From Adiantum capillus-veneris (Eukaryota; Streptophyta; Polypodiopsida; Polypodiales; Pteridaceae), in the NCBI GenBank assembly GCA_014529385.2, contig CM043953.1:97849842-97913841 (forward strand): DNA of 64,000 nt, read 5' to 3'. Shown piece after piece: positions 29,035 to 39,711 of this stretch. Both the position numbers and the translations under genes were made by a program. Under the pieces are notes generated by a model. The model made no database searches, was not told where the DNA came from, and saw only the letters and a program-made list of their open reading frames with translations. Position 1 is the stretch's first letter. Every line of letters starts with the position of its first letter.

Positions 29035-29339
29035 GCCCAAACTACTGACAATGGACTCGACACAGACAGACCATGGCAGAGTTCATTCACCTGAAAAATG
29101 AGTAGAAGTCCCCCCCCTTGACAATCTTGACAATAACATAGGTGTGTGTGTGTACTTCCCTCAAACAACCATTAGCGTGAGACAGACCAAAACTCGACCA
29201 AACAACAAAGGGTGGTCTTACCATTTTATTTATGGAAGTGTCTATAACCCATACAATTATTAAGAAATAACTGACATAATGAAAACATGAAGACGGACTA
29301 AAAAAAACTATAGGATATCACTTTCTACGAAAAGCATTG

Positions 29340-30226
29340 GTGTTGCATCGTCTTCATCACCTTCAACCATATTGATATGTCACTTGTTCTTCTTAAAGCA
29401 TTTTTATGATGGATGATTAGTCTTTCCATAACGGGTGCAAGGAGTCTTGTTGAAACAATCCTTTGGTTTGATGATTGTTGCATCCACATATAGCACAAGG
29501 TCTAGTGCTAGTAGTAGACCTGGTGGAATTGGCAGTTGAAGTGCAACCACGGGCTACATATGCAGTGGGTACGAAAGAGCTGATACGTGGTACTCGTTTC
29601 TCTTCTTCCTGCAATGAGTTAACAATACCATCCAAAGAAGGCAGAGGATCCTTCTCCTTTAAAATAGTGAGAATTTGACAAAATTCTGCAGGGAGGCTAT
29701 TCAAAAAAACGGCTATAAGGTCTTGATCTAGCACAGGGGCTTCAACATAAACTAGCTGTCTTTTGATGCTCTTCAGTCTATTAGCTAAAGCTGCAATATT
29801 TTCATCTTCATGCATGCGAATAGAATATAATTCCATTTTTAAACTCATTTTGGAATACTTAGCTTTGGCAACGAAAAGTTTCTCTAACTCTATCCAGGCA
29901 GCACCTGAAGAATCAACATCATCCAAATAATAAATAAAGTCATCTTCTAAGGAAGTTAGAATGATACCAAAAGCTTGTTCGTCTTTCCTCTATTGCTCGG
30001 CAGATAATGCCCTTGTAACTGCATTGGATGTGCCAGCTTCATCGGCTGCGAGAGGCTTGACCACGTTCCATAGGTTTTTCTGCATCAAATAGCCTTTAAC
30101 TTTGATCTGCCAAGTGTGGAAACCGGTCCTGTTGTATTTGTCGACTTTTGATGCCATGTTGAGGTCTTTAAAGTAAAAGAAGGTGAAGGTTCGGTCAGAT
30201 TTGACTTGTAGTAGAAATCCAATCAA
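29340..30226 (-). pseudogene. Copia-type gag of the gag-only element
   Basis: 30226-29990 encodes the gag N-terminus with 'MASKVDKYNRTGFHTWQIKV' (start likely 30157) and 'YLMQKNLWNVVKP', the pattern of copia gag starts. After a break, 29926-29417 gives the UBN2-type capsid (AWIELEKLFVAKAKYSKMSL, LANRLKSIKRQLV, FLNSLPAEF). A zinc knuckle follows (CAICGCNNHQTK, then DCF in the next frame) and a second damaged one (CTRYGKTNHPS). The reading ends 'MLFVESDIL' then a stop near 29317, with no protease after it. The protein would package RNA; the lack of pol looks original and not a recent deletion, because the polypurine tract follows about 290 bp later. Confidence 0.8.
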
Positions 30227-30681
30227 CTTTCGAAGTTCCGAAGCAAAGGTGTCGAAGCTTTAAAATATGACTAATACCACTTTATGTCAATTTACCGTTT
30301 TGAGTTTGTCGCTCGCCAACTTGATTGAATATTGAGCACACCATAACTGAAAATCGAGCACAAAATGCACGAAGTGTAGCATGAAAGATTTTGCGAGGGT
30401 GGAAATCCCCGTTTGCTTGAAAATCAAAACACGGTTGTGAACATAAAATAAAAAAGTCAAATTCTCTGTGTAGAGCGCAGGTAGGAGATGGCGGGCAAGC
30501 TTGATGTGCTCGTAGCGGGCTTAGGAGGCACCAATCAAAAGTGCCCAAGTGTCAAAACGTGCTCAGAATTCTAGTGCGATCAGCTTGATGTCGACTTTGC
30601 GTGGTTGGCAGCAGATCGACATGCTTCTCTTTCCCTTCACAGGCGGTCTGTCCCACGCGCTGATTTGAGGCTAAGCACCAA

Positions 30682-30693
30682 GCTCTAATACCA
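30682..30693 (-). promoter_or_regulatory. Primer-binding site of the gag-only element
   Basis: Minus strand TGGTATTAGAGC, two bases after the LTR end (CTATCA). It matches the usual TGGTATCAGAGC (initiator tRNA-Met) with one change. Confidence 0.8.
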
Positions 30694-30695
30694 TC

Positions 30696-30772
30696 TGATA
30701 GGCTCGAAGCTATGGAGGGTCCAGGTGGGAAGCTATGGCTGCATCGGTCTTGCAGAGGAGCACGAGAGAGAG

Positions 30773-30859
<87 letters not shown>

Positions 30860-30860
30860 A
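30696..30860 (-). repeat. 5' LTR of the gag-only element, distal part
   Basis: From CTATCA at 30696 up to the GA tract where the plus-strand gypsy landed. It corresponds base for base, with small changes, to 27713-27800. The last bases before the gypsy LTR (GAGAGAGGTAA) look like that gypsy's own polypurine end and not like the GA tract. Confidence 0.85.
30768..30856. repeat. GA microsatellite
   Basis: About 80 bp of (GA)n with one C interruption, inside the 5' LTR of the gag-only element; the sister LTR has only about 20 bp. Confidence 0.95.
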
Positions 30861-32498
30861 TGTCATAAAATCTAATATCTAACCAACCCAAATGATTTTC
30901 TCATATTAAATTGATCACTTAATGTGGGAGAATAAATGGGAACAAGTGTTAAGATATAGATATGTGCTTATAGATCTATCTCAACACGGGGCCAATAGTA
31001 AAGGGGCCCAAATGGGAGATGGTCTATCAAGAGCAAGGCTAACCAATGGAGCATAAGACCTTAGGGTTAGCTTCATTGAAGACCTCCAATAATGTGTGTA
31101 AAAGTCCTTTGACCTTAGGTAAGCTAGGGCTGAGCTTGAGGTGGGAACCTGGCCCAAGCTCAACGTGCTTGTCGTGCTTGAGGTGCTTGTCCTACTTGAG
31201 GTGCTTGTCATGCTTTAAGTGCTTGATTAAGATGCTTGAGGTGCTTGACTGGCTCCATGCTTGAGGTGCTTGACTTGGTGCATGATTAAGGTGCTTGAGG
31301 TGCCTTGAGAAGCTTGCCTGAGATGCTTGTGGGAACACCCCCTACTTCAAGTGCTTAGTCATGCTTCATGACTAAGGGGCTTGCTCATCCAAAGTCAAAA
31401 ATATCCCTACAAGGAGGGGGGCGAGCCTACAAGGGAAGGGGGGGGGGGGATGAGAGAGAACACACACACACACAAGGGAAGCCCCAGCTTGAAGAGGCAG
31501 CAAGGACACTTGTCAAGTTCCTCCCCATGTTGCCCTCATGGTGTGCCTGAAGCCTATTGGTTGGCCACCCAAGGGGTCCAATGATAATTTAGGATATTTA
31601 ATTAATTGATTTTGCATTTATCAAATCCTCTCTCTCAAAGGGGAAAGGGGGACACTTGTCCCAAGGCTACCCTTGTTGCTTGTAATGGCTCCTGCTTGTG
31701 ATTGGCTAGTCCTGAAGGGGTCCAATGAGCTTCAAGCATGAGCTACAAGGGGGGGTCGACCCAAGCAAGCTAGGGGGGTGCTTAGGGGGTATACTCACCC
31801 ACACACACTCACAAACACTCTCATTGTGTACTATGCAAAGTGCAAGAACTCCCTCTCCTTCTCCAAGCAAGTAGAGGTTGAGAGCCTACACCAACACTCT
31901 TGGCTATGGAGTGCAAATCCATCCAAGAGCCATGCTTCAATGCTTGAGCTTGCCATCTATTTCTTCTTCATTACTATGCTATTATGTATGCTAGCACAAG
32001 AGTTATGATAAGTGAGGAACTAGCTCTTTCTCGTATGAAATGTTTCTTCTTCCTCTTCCCTACCCTCATTCCCTGCTATCTCTCTCCACCTTCGAAGGTG
32101 TTTGAGGTCTTGGGACTGAGGCTTGGTATAGTTAAAGCTTTCTTCAAGTTTAGGTTATGCTATGATGGTGATGCATGAAGCTTTTCATCTTCATTGCTTC
32201 ACCTAGGTCACAAGGAACACAAAGAATGTATTGTAACAAGTCTCTCTTTATGGGAGAAATCATAATACAAATGCCTATTGGAGGGAGGACCGGCTCCACA
32301 TAAATCTGGTCCTCAACTGTTGTCATGTTCTCTAAATTCTCTCGCTTGCAAAAGTATTGTCTATGCCAAGTTAACTAATTGCTATGATTATGTTGCTATC
32401 TTCAATTATGTCAACCCGCTATGCTCACAGAATCATTTCTTGAAAGTACTCTCATTAAATTCCGCTACTCTCAAATTGAATAGGCAAATTCCATTACA
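30861..32498 (+). repeat. 5' LTR of the nested gypsy element
   Basis: Starts TGTCATAAAATC and ends TTCCATTACA. It holds a minisatellite of (C)TTGAGGTG-type units (31160-31300), a G-run followed by an ACACAC run (31440-31470) and TTTATCAAATCCTCTCTCTC. The minisatellite is longer by about 46 bp than in the 3' LTR. Confidence 0.95.
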
Positions 32499-32499
32499 T

Positions 32500-32511
32500 T
32501 GGTATCAGAGC
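32500..32511 (+). promoter_or_regulatory. Primer-binding site, nested gypsy
   Basis: TGGTATCAGAGC, one base after the LTR end; the standard initiator tRNA-Met site of plant LTR elements. Confidence 0.92.
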
Positions 32512-32912
32512 ATTTGGTTTCTCTTTTCTTGCTTAAGAAGAGATGTCCTTAAGTAGCCTATAAATGGTTGATGTTGTTAATTATAATAGAGTAAGTGGAA
32601 CTGGGATCTAATATCGGTTTTGTTAAGCCCACTATGTGGGGGATGGTGCACACCTCGAGAGCTTTGGACTTAATAATGGAGTCTTTTTAGACTTGCCTAC
32701 GGCTTTACCATTATTGAGCCATAAGAAGTTCGAAAGGAGCTAGCCCTTGGCAACTCTGCTATGTTAGACCTACTCCTCTACTCTATATAATTAACCACTT
32801 TGAGCCGTGGGTGTAGATACTTAAGAGCCGATTTTCAAATGCTAAGAGGAGTGGCAACTAAGGTTTTGAACTGCCAAAGCATACACTAAGTATAAACATA
32901 AATTTTGTTAAC
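32512..32912 (+). other. Gypsy 5' leader
   Basis: Untranslated leader between the primer-binding site and the gag ATG; the same region exists in the minus-strand host copy (40468-40866). Confidence 0.8.
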
Positions 32913-33233
32913 ATGGCTGACAATAATCAAGAGAGTAGAATGAACATTGATAGCTTTGATTTTGCACATGAAGGTGCTAATGATGATGCTCCCATGTTTG
33001 TGAATTATCTTGTCGCTAGGTTGCAGCAAGCTATGGGCAACCCTGCTTTGCAAGCCGAAGTTACTCAACAACTTCGTGCTCATGGAATTTCCCTTCCTCT
33101 CCCAGAGGAGAGAGAGCTTAAGAGGCCTCTTGAAGAGACCCCCAAAAGAAGACTCTCTCCCATTCGAGAGGAGGAATCCAAAGAGAAAGAAAGCAATGAC
33201 AGTCTAAGTTCTTCTGAAGATGTGGCTCCATGA
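32913..33233 (+). CDS. Nested gypsy gag, N-terminal piece
   Basis: The ATG at 32913 (AACATGGCTGAC) gives 'MADNNQESRMNIDSFDFAHE', 'VNYLVARLQQAMGNPALQAE' and a charged segment rich in Glu/Ser. It ends at TGA 33231. The downstream frame at 33252 is in register with it, and the bases after the stop read on as RRRSRRL, so this is one gag interrupted by a single nonsense change, probably CGA to TGA. The minus-strand host copy has the same N-terminus (MADNSKESEINVDSFDL), which supports the start. Role: N-terminal part of the particle protein. Confidence 0.85.
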   Translation: MADNNQESRMNIDSFDFAHEGANDDAPMFVNYLVARLQQAMGNPALQAEVTQQLRAHGISLPLPEERELKRPLEETPKRRLSPIREEESKEKESNDSLSSSEDVAP

Positions 33234-33251
33234 AGACGGCGGTCTAGACGA

Positions 33252-34100
33252 TTGCCTACTCCTCCCAACAGGAAAAGAGCAACCTATAGTCCTTCTCCTC
33301 ATCACTTTGAAAGGCAAGAGAGGAAACAAAGGAAGAAAAGGGCTAGGAAGAGGTCACCCTCTTCTCCTTCTTCTTCACCTTCCTCCTCTTCCGATGAAAG
33401 TTATGGCTATTCTCCTAGAGAATACAAGAGGGGAGGACATCGCAAATCATTTCCTGCATGGCGAAGGTCACAAAAGCTAAAGAAGTTCAAGGAGGGAGGA
33501 AAGAGTATCTCTTTTCTCACCTACGATGGCACCTTTGGTGCTACCGACAAAGTGTTGGCCTTCATCCAGCAATTTGATGCGGCCTTTGGGAACGAGGGCT
33601 TCACAGAGTCCTCCAAGCTACGCCATGTAGCTATGCACTTCCAAAAATCAGCTCGTCAATGGTGGGCTAGCCTTCGTGGCAATGGAGAAGCCCCAAAGAC
33701 ATGGAAAACTCTACGAGTTTCCATCATGAAGCAATTTCTTCCAAGCGATACTAAAGATAAAGTTCTTACCGAATGGCGCGGCTTGAAGCTTCTCTCTCAT
33801 GAGTCTATCAACAAGTATGTAGACAAGTTTTGCGATTTACATCTCAAAGCTACTGTCTTTCAAAAGATAGACTTTTTCAAGCAAAGACAGCAATTCTGTG
33901 CGGGATTACCTGAAGAGATGGCCGAATACATCAACTCTCAACGGCCTAGTACTATTACCAAAGTAATACATCACACCATGGTTGCTTCACGCATCAATTT
34001 CCATCAAGGGGCTAGACGTAATGTCAAGCCCATGGAAAACAAAGATAAAAATGATGCAAAGGGGAAATCCAATGCTCAAAATAATTCCCAAGGCACTTCC

Positions 34101-34133
<33 letters not shown>

Positions 34134-36443
34134 CGGTCCAAGGAGAAGGGAGTTTACAAAGGTAAAAACAAACTCTCTCCTGAAGAGCTTGAAGCTTTTC
34201 GCAAGGACCATAAATGTTTCAAGTGTGGGGAGCAAGGACATGGCTATCGTTCTTGCCCCAAGAAGAATACTCGCAATGAGACTCCTAGGGCTTCCACCAT
34301 CGAAGCTCCAAAAGAGGATGCTCATTGCAGAGGATCATCACTCTCCTATGCTTGGGGAAAGGTAAGAGAGCATGATGCCTTCATCTTGTTTGACCCTGGC
34401 TCTACTCTCAACTTCATATCAATAGAGTTGGCCACCAAGTTGGGCATTCAAGCTTTTGAGATGGGAGATATAGTAACAGCTGATGCAGCTTTCAATGGAC
34501 AACAAGCCTCTGTTACTCCCTTGATTGGGAAGTTGAGGCTTCATGTCCAAAGCTATGTCGACAAAGAAGACTTCTTCATCTCTCCTCTCCAACATCAGGA
34601 TGTTATCCTAGGGGCACCATGGTTTGATCGCATGGCTGCCAACATGACGTTCCCTGAAAGGAGAATTTACTTCACCTACAGTGGAAAGAACATGTATATA
34701 GATGCTAGTGAGCGTGGTCGCACTATTCCACTTGTAAATCCTCTTTCTTTTGATAAATCAATGAAGAGCTCAGTTTCTGCGTACATGATTTATGTCAAAG
34801 AGTCTCTAAAAGCTAATAATGTTTTATCAAATCAAAATGATAGGAACCAACAAGATTTAGACTTGTCTACTTTTCTAAAAGGATTCCAAGATGTGTTCAT
34901 CGATGATATCCCTATGGACCTACCTCCAAAACGAGGGGATGATGACCATCGTATTGAGCTCCTTCCAGGAAGCTCACCGCCTAACAAACCTCCTTATCGA
35001 GTCTCACAAGCTCAACAAGAGGAGATTATGAGGCAAGTACAGGAATTGGTAGACAAAGGGATGGTGAGGCCTAGTTCCTCTCCCTTTTGTTCTCCATTCC
35101 TTTTAGTGCAAAAGAAAGATGGTACATATCGTATGTGTGTGGACTATCGAGCACTAAACCATATCACTATCAAAAACAGATTTCCCGTGCCTCGGGTAGA
35201 AGATCTGTTTGATAAGCTACAAGGCTCTACCTACTTCAGTAGGATTGACCTTAAGAGTGGCTATCATCAAATAAGGATAGTGGATGAAGATATCCTAAAG
35301 ACCGCGTTTCGCACAACATTTGGTCTTTATGAATATCTAGTCATGCCTTTTGGCTTGACTAATGCACCAGCTACTTTCAATCGTCTCATGGAGAAAACTT
35401 TTAGACCATATCGTAAATTCACTGAAGTGTTCTTTGATGATATCATCATCTACTCCAAGTCTTTGGAGGAACATAAGCAACATCTCCAAGTGATTTTTCA
35501 AGCCTTGAGGGAGAACAAACTTTTTCTCAGCCAAAAGAAAAGTGAATTCTTCCTTCAAGAGATTCAATATCTAGGTCATATTATCTCTCACGATGGTATT
35601 CGTATGGATCCATCAAAGTTAGAGGTAATAAAATCATGGCCTAACCCAAGGAATCTACATGAGCTAAGAAGCTTTATTGGTATGTGTGCATACTATAGAC
35701 GCTTCATAGCAAAATTCTCTCAAGTAGCAGGACCACTACACGACTTAACAAAGAAGAACGTTAAGTTTGTATGGACTGCTAAGGAGCAAAATGCTTTTGA
35801 AAAACTCAAAGAGAAGCTTACTTCCCAACCATTCCTCGTGCTTCCGGATCTCTCAAAACCATTTGAGGTCCAATGTGATGCTTGTGGTGATTGCCTTGGA
35901 GCGGTTTTGCTTCAAGAAGGGCATGCCATAGCATATGAGAGCCGAAGGCTCAATAGTGATGAACAAGTCTTGGGCATTTATGAGAAAGAGATTTTAGCTG
36001 TTCTACATGCCCTAGATACATGGAAGCACTACCTATTGGGGACTCCATTTATCCTACGAACCAACCACCAAAGTCTCAAGTATTTCATGACGCAAACCAA
36101 ACTTTCCGACAAACAAATGAGGTGGGCAAATTTTCTTTCGCAATTTAATTTCCATATTGCTCACATAGCTGGTAAGCACAATCAAGTTGCCGATGCAGTT
36201 TCACGACGACCAAAAGTTAATGTGGTGTCTATAGCTACTCATAATGATCTATCCTCTATGATAGATGAGTATGCTACTGACCCTGACTTTAGAGACATAA
36301 TGTCATCCCTTGCTTTGGGGAAGAAAGAGAAACCATTCACCTTGCAGGATGGTTATCTTCTCCACGGCAATAGGTTATGTATGAATCCCATGCACCTCCA
36401 TATGCAGGGCATAGAGGTATTCAACCTACTCTCCGAGGAGTAG
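33252..36443 (+). CDS. Nested gypsy gag-pol: capsid, zinc knuckle, protease, RT, RNase H
   Basis: 1063 codons. The capsid domain spans residues ~75-250 (FKEGGKSISFLTYDGTFG; ARQWWASLRGNGEA). A run of 12 Asn (~282-295) is followed by a zinc knuckle at 322 (CFKCGEQGHGYRSCP). The protease active site is at D381 (LFDPGSTLNF; a DPG variant of DSG) and the motif ILGAPWFD follows. RT is ~600-780, with [18 protein letters not shown] and the catalytic FFDD at 729-730. RNase H has DACGDCLGAVLLQ, YEKEILAVLHAL and HQSLKYF; its third acidic motif reads TNHQ where TDHQ is usual, so the catalytic Asp is lost. The last ~20 residues are off frame because of a deletion at ~36380 relative to the host copy. The first Met is internal to gag. 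Confidence 0.93.
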
Positions 36444-37678
36444 AGACGTATTTCTATTGGCCTACCATGAAAGTGGACATACAAGAGTATGTTTCAAAAT
36501 GTGTAGTATGCCAAAAGACCAAGTATGATAGAGGGAAGCAACCTAGATTACTCCAGCCATTGCCTATTCCAAATTCACCATGGGAGAGTATATCCATGGA
36601 TTTCATCTTTGGATTACCCAAGTCTATCCATGGGAATACAGGAATATGGACAATAGTCGACAGGTTTATCAAGCAAGCACATTTTATTCCTGTCAAAAAG
36701 ACTATTAAGGCACATCAAATGGCAAATCTCTTCATATCTCAGATTTTCAAGCACCATGGATTACCCACATCCATCGTGTCAGATAGAGATCCTAGAATGA
36801 CCAGTAATTTCTGGAAAGGTCTCTTTGAAAATCTAGGAACAAGATTGAATTTCTCTTCGGCCTATCACCCACAAACGGATGGCCAAAGTGAGATAGTCAA
36901 TCTTACGATACTCGATCTACTCAAGACTTATGTTACCGAAGTAGATCAACACTCACAATGGGAAAAGTATTTACCTCTAGTAGAGTATGCCTACAATAAT
37001 ACTGTACATACTTCTACGGGGAAAGCACCTTTCGAGATCATAGAGGGAAGACCTAAAAGTCCCTTGCTACTCAAAGTACATGGGAAGATCTTCGCCGCCG
37101 ATGAGTATAGCCGTGACCTACAAGAATCTTTTCAAAAGATTAGGGAGGCTATAGCCATCTCTCAACAAAGGCAAAAAGCTGTTGTTGATAAGCACAGAAG
37201 AGCCTTAATGTTCAAAGAAAATGATTGGGTCTTACGCAAGTTTCCTAAGGCTCGATTAAGGCAAACGACGGGCAAAAATCCTACGGGCCATCAAAAGTAT
37301 CATGCTAAACTAGCAAAAAGATACTATGGTCCTTTCCAAATCTTGGAGCCCATCAATGAGACGGCTTATCAACTCAAGTTTCCCAACCATTGGCTTATAC
37401 ACAATGCCTTTCATGTAAGCCTACTTAAGCCCTACAAAGGAGAGCCACCAACTGAACCAATTATTGAAGACCCTCCCGAAGTTGAAGACCAAGAAGAGGT
37501 GCTACAACCCGAAGCTGTCCTTCGGCATGAAGACAAGGTACTACGACATGGTAAGATAATCCGACGGTATCTTATTAAGTTCAAAAATTATCCTTTTGAA
37601 GATGCTAAATGGATGCAAGGAGCACAACTTAAGGATAGTATGAACCTTGTCAATGCTTACAATGCTACATTAGAGTAA
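36377..37678 (+). CDS. Nested gypsy integrase with C-terminal chromodomain
   Basis: 433 codons in the next frame. The zinc site is H-x7-H (HAPPYAGH) with C-x2-C (CVVCQKT). The core acidic triad is D75 (SMDFIFGLP), D136 (VSDRDPRM) and E172 (DGQSEIVN), with 35 residues between the last two. A GPY/F-like region follows (KRYYGPFQILEPINETAYQL). The end reads 'VLRHGKIIRRYLIKFKNYPF' and 'EDAKWMQGAQL', which fits a chromodomain (YLVKWKGY ... ATWE pattern) and marks the element as a chromovirus, a group that targets heterochromatin marks. The Met at 36377 is not the real start: a deletion removed about nine codons and shifted the frame from the gag-pol piece. Confidence 0.9.
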   Translation: MYESHAPPYAGHRGIQPTLRGVETYFYWPTMKVDIQEYVSKCVVCQKTKYDRGKQPRLLQPLPIPNSPWESISMDFIFGLPKSIHGNTGIWTIVDRFIKQAHFIPVKKTIKAHQMANLFISQIFKHHGLPTSIVSDRDPRMTSNFWKGLFENLGTRLNFSSAYHPQTDGQSEIVNLTILDLLKTYVTEVDQHSQWEKYLPLVEYAYNNTVHTSTGKAPFEIIEGRPKSPLLLKVHGKIFAADEYSRDLQESFQKIREAIAISQQRQKAVVDKHRRALMFKENDWVLRKFPKARLRQTTGKNPTGHQKYHAKLAKRYYGPFQILEPINETAYQLKFPNHWLIHNAFHVSLLKPYKGEPPTEPIIEDPPEVEDQEEVLQPEAVLRHEDKVLRHGKIIRRYLIKFKNYPFEDAKWMQGAQLKDSMNLVNAYNATLE

Positions 37679-37886
37679 GCAAATGTACAACTCTCTTTTA
37701 AATAACTCATGTTTTTGTCTTATAAGACTAATCCTCTTTTTAATTGTGCACAAATTTAACAAGCTTAGCGGGTAGAGGATCCCTTTTTTACCCTACGACA
37801 TCTTTCCAAGATGGATGACTAATGACTAAGGCTTTATCTCTTCTACCTCATAGTCGAGGACGACTATGATTTCAAGAGAGAGGTAA
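37679..37886 (+). other. Gypsy 3' untranslated region and polypurine tract
   Basis: Non-coding; ends TTCAAGAGAGAGGTAA directly before the 3' LTR. The purine run AAGAGAGAGG is the probable plus-strand primer. Confidence 0.75.
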
Positions 37887-39478
37887 TGTCATAAAATCTA
37901 ATATCTAACCAACCCAAATGATTTTCTCATATTAAATTGATTACTTAATGTGGGAGAATAAATGGGAACAAGTGTTAAGATATAGATATGTGCTTATAGA
38001 TCTATCTCAACACGGGGCCAATAGTAAAGGGGCCCAAATGGGAGATGGTCTATCAAGATCAAGGCTAACCAATGGAGCATAAGACCTTAGGGTTAGCTTC
38101 ATTGAAGACCTCCAATAATGTGTGTAAAAGTCCTTTGACCTTAGGTAAGCTAGGGCTGAGCTTGAGGTGGGAACCCGGCCCAAGCTCAAGGTGCTTGTCG
38201 TGCTTGAGGTGCTTGTCCTGCTTGAGGTGCTTGTCATGCTTGAGGTGCTTGACTTGGTGCATGATTAAGGTTCTTGAGGTGCCTTGAGAAGCTTGCCTGA
38301 GATGCTTGTGGGAACACCCCCTACTTCAAGTGCTTAGTCATGCTTCATGACTAAGGGGCTTGCTCATCCAAAGTCAAAAATATCCCTAAAAGGAGGGGGG
38401 CGAGCCTACAAGGGAAGGGGGGGGGGGATGAGAGAGAACACACACACACACAAGGGAAGCCCCAGCTTGAAGAGGCAGCAAGGACACTTGTCAAGTTCCT
38501 CCCCATGTTGCCCTCATGGTGTGCCTGAAGCCTATTGGTTAGCCACCCAAGGGGTCCAATGATAATTTAGGATATTTAATTAATTGATTTTGCATTTATC
38601 AAATCCTCTCTCTCAAAGGGGAAAGGGGGACACTTGTCCCAAGGCTACCCTTGTTGCTTGTAATGGCACCTGCTTGTGATTGGCTAGGCCTGGAGGGGTC
38701 CAATGAGCTTCAAGCATGAGCTACAAGGGGGGGTCGACCCAAGCAAGCTAGGGGGGTGCTTAGGGGGTATACTCACCCACACACACTCACAAACACTCTC
38801 ATTGTGTACTATGCAAAGTGCAAGAACTCCCTCTCCTTCTCCAAGAAAGTAGAGGTTGAGAGCCTACACCAACACTCTTGGCTATGGAGTGCAAATCCAT
38901 CCAAGAGCCATGCTTCAATGCTTGAGCTTGCCATCTATTTCTTCTTCATTACTATGCTATTATGTATGCTAGCACAAGAGTTATGATAAGTGAGGAACTA
39001 GCTCTTTCTCGTATGAAATGTTTCTTCTTCCTCTTCCCTACCCTCATTCCCTGCTATCTCTCTCCACCTTCGAAGGTGTTTGAGGTCTTGGGACTGAGGC
39101 TTGGTATAGTTAAAGCTTTCTTCAAGTTTAGGTTATGCTATGATGGTGATGCATGAAGCTTTCCATCTTCATTGCTTCACCTAGGTCACAAGGAACACAA
39201 AGAATGTATTGTAACAAGTCTCTCTTTTTGGGAGAAATCATAATACAAATGCCTATTGGAGGGGGGACCGGCTCCACATAAATCTGGTCCTCAACTGTTG
39301 TCATGTTCTCTAAATTCTCTCGCTTGCAAAAGTATTGTCTATGCCAAGTTAACTAATTGCTATGATTGAATGTTGCTATCTTCAATTATGTCAACCCACT
39401 ATGCTCACACAATCATTTCTTGAAAGTACTCTCATTAAATTCCGCTACTCTCAAATTGAATAGGCAAATTCCATTACA
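37887..39478 (+). repeat. 3' LTR of the nested gypsy element
   Basis: Matches 30861-32498 almost throughout; lacks about 46 bp of the TTGAGGTGC minisatellite. Confidence 0.95.
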
Positions 39479-39706
39479 GAGAGATAGAGAGAGAGAGAGC
39501 GAGAGAGAGAGAGAGAGAGAGAACACGGTACTGCTTGCAAAAAAAATCATGCTATATCTTTTGGTTGAAGTATAGCCTTACATATAAAGGAGGCTTGAGA
39601 TAGCCATGCAAAAACACTTGACTTCTAACAGAGCTTTCCCTTGCATGCTAGAAAGGGAGTTTCCCACAACAGGCTAGACACCATTACCGGGCTTGCATAC
39701 CCAACA
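39479..39706 (-). repeat. 5' LTR of the gag-only element, proximal part
   Basis: Begins (minus strand) TGTTGGGTATGCAAGCCC at 39706 and runs into a GA tract at 39479-39520 where the gypsy inserted. It corresponds to 27781-27963 plus 29002-29022 of the 3' LTR, without the foldback element. Confidence 0.88.
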
Positions 39707-39711
39707 CTTTT
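39707..39711 (-). repeat. Target-site duplication CTTTT, right copy
   Basis: CTTTT immediately after CCAACA; pairs with 27708-27712. Confidence 0.85.

Larger units (their letters stand above)
30861..39478 (+). mobile_element. Full-length chromovirus-type Ty3/gypsy element
   Basis: 8618 bp. LTRs are 30861-32498 (1638 bp) and 37887-39478 (1592 bp), both TGTCATAAAA...CCATTACA. They differ by eye at about 20 substitutions plus a deletion in a minisatellite, so the insertion is fairly recent. PBS is at 32500-32511, gag-pol at 32913-37678 and a polypurine run before 37887. It is nested in the GA tract of the gag-only element's LTR. Two defects stop it coding: one TGA in gag and a deletion with frameshift at the start of integrase. 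Confidence 0.95.
27713..39706 (-). mobile_element. Gag-only copia-type LTR element (TR-GAG-like), itself carrying two insertions
   Basis: Minus strand. The 5' LTR is 39706-39479 plus 30860-30696 (split by the gypsy insertion), PBS 30693-30682, internal region 30695-29023 with gag only, polypurine tract 29034-29023, and 3' LTR 29022-27713 (with a foldback element inside). The 5-bp target duplications match. Removing the insertions gives LTRs of 393 and 272 bp; the difference is mostly GA-repeat length. The internal region is only 1673 bp and has no pol, so it depends on enzymes from other copia elements. Plant elements of this plan are known as TR-GAG elements. Confidence 0.88.

Noticed and set aside
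30552-30866. Ser/Leu-repeat protein over the GA tract
   Set aside because: Translation of a (GA/CT)n microsatellite; the same happens at 49371-49622, 49882-50202 and 46589-47023.
30861-39478. Clean 5-bp target duplication for the nested gypsy
   Set aside because: Left flank GGTAA and right flank GAGAG do not match; reported instead as an unusual junction.
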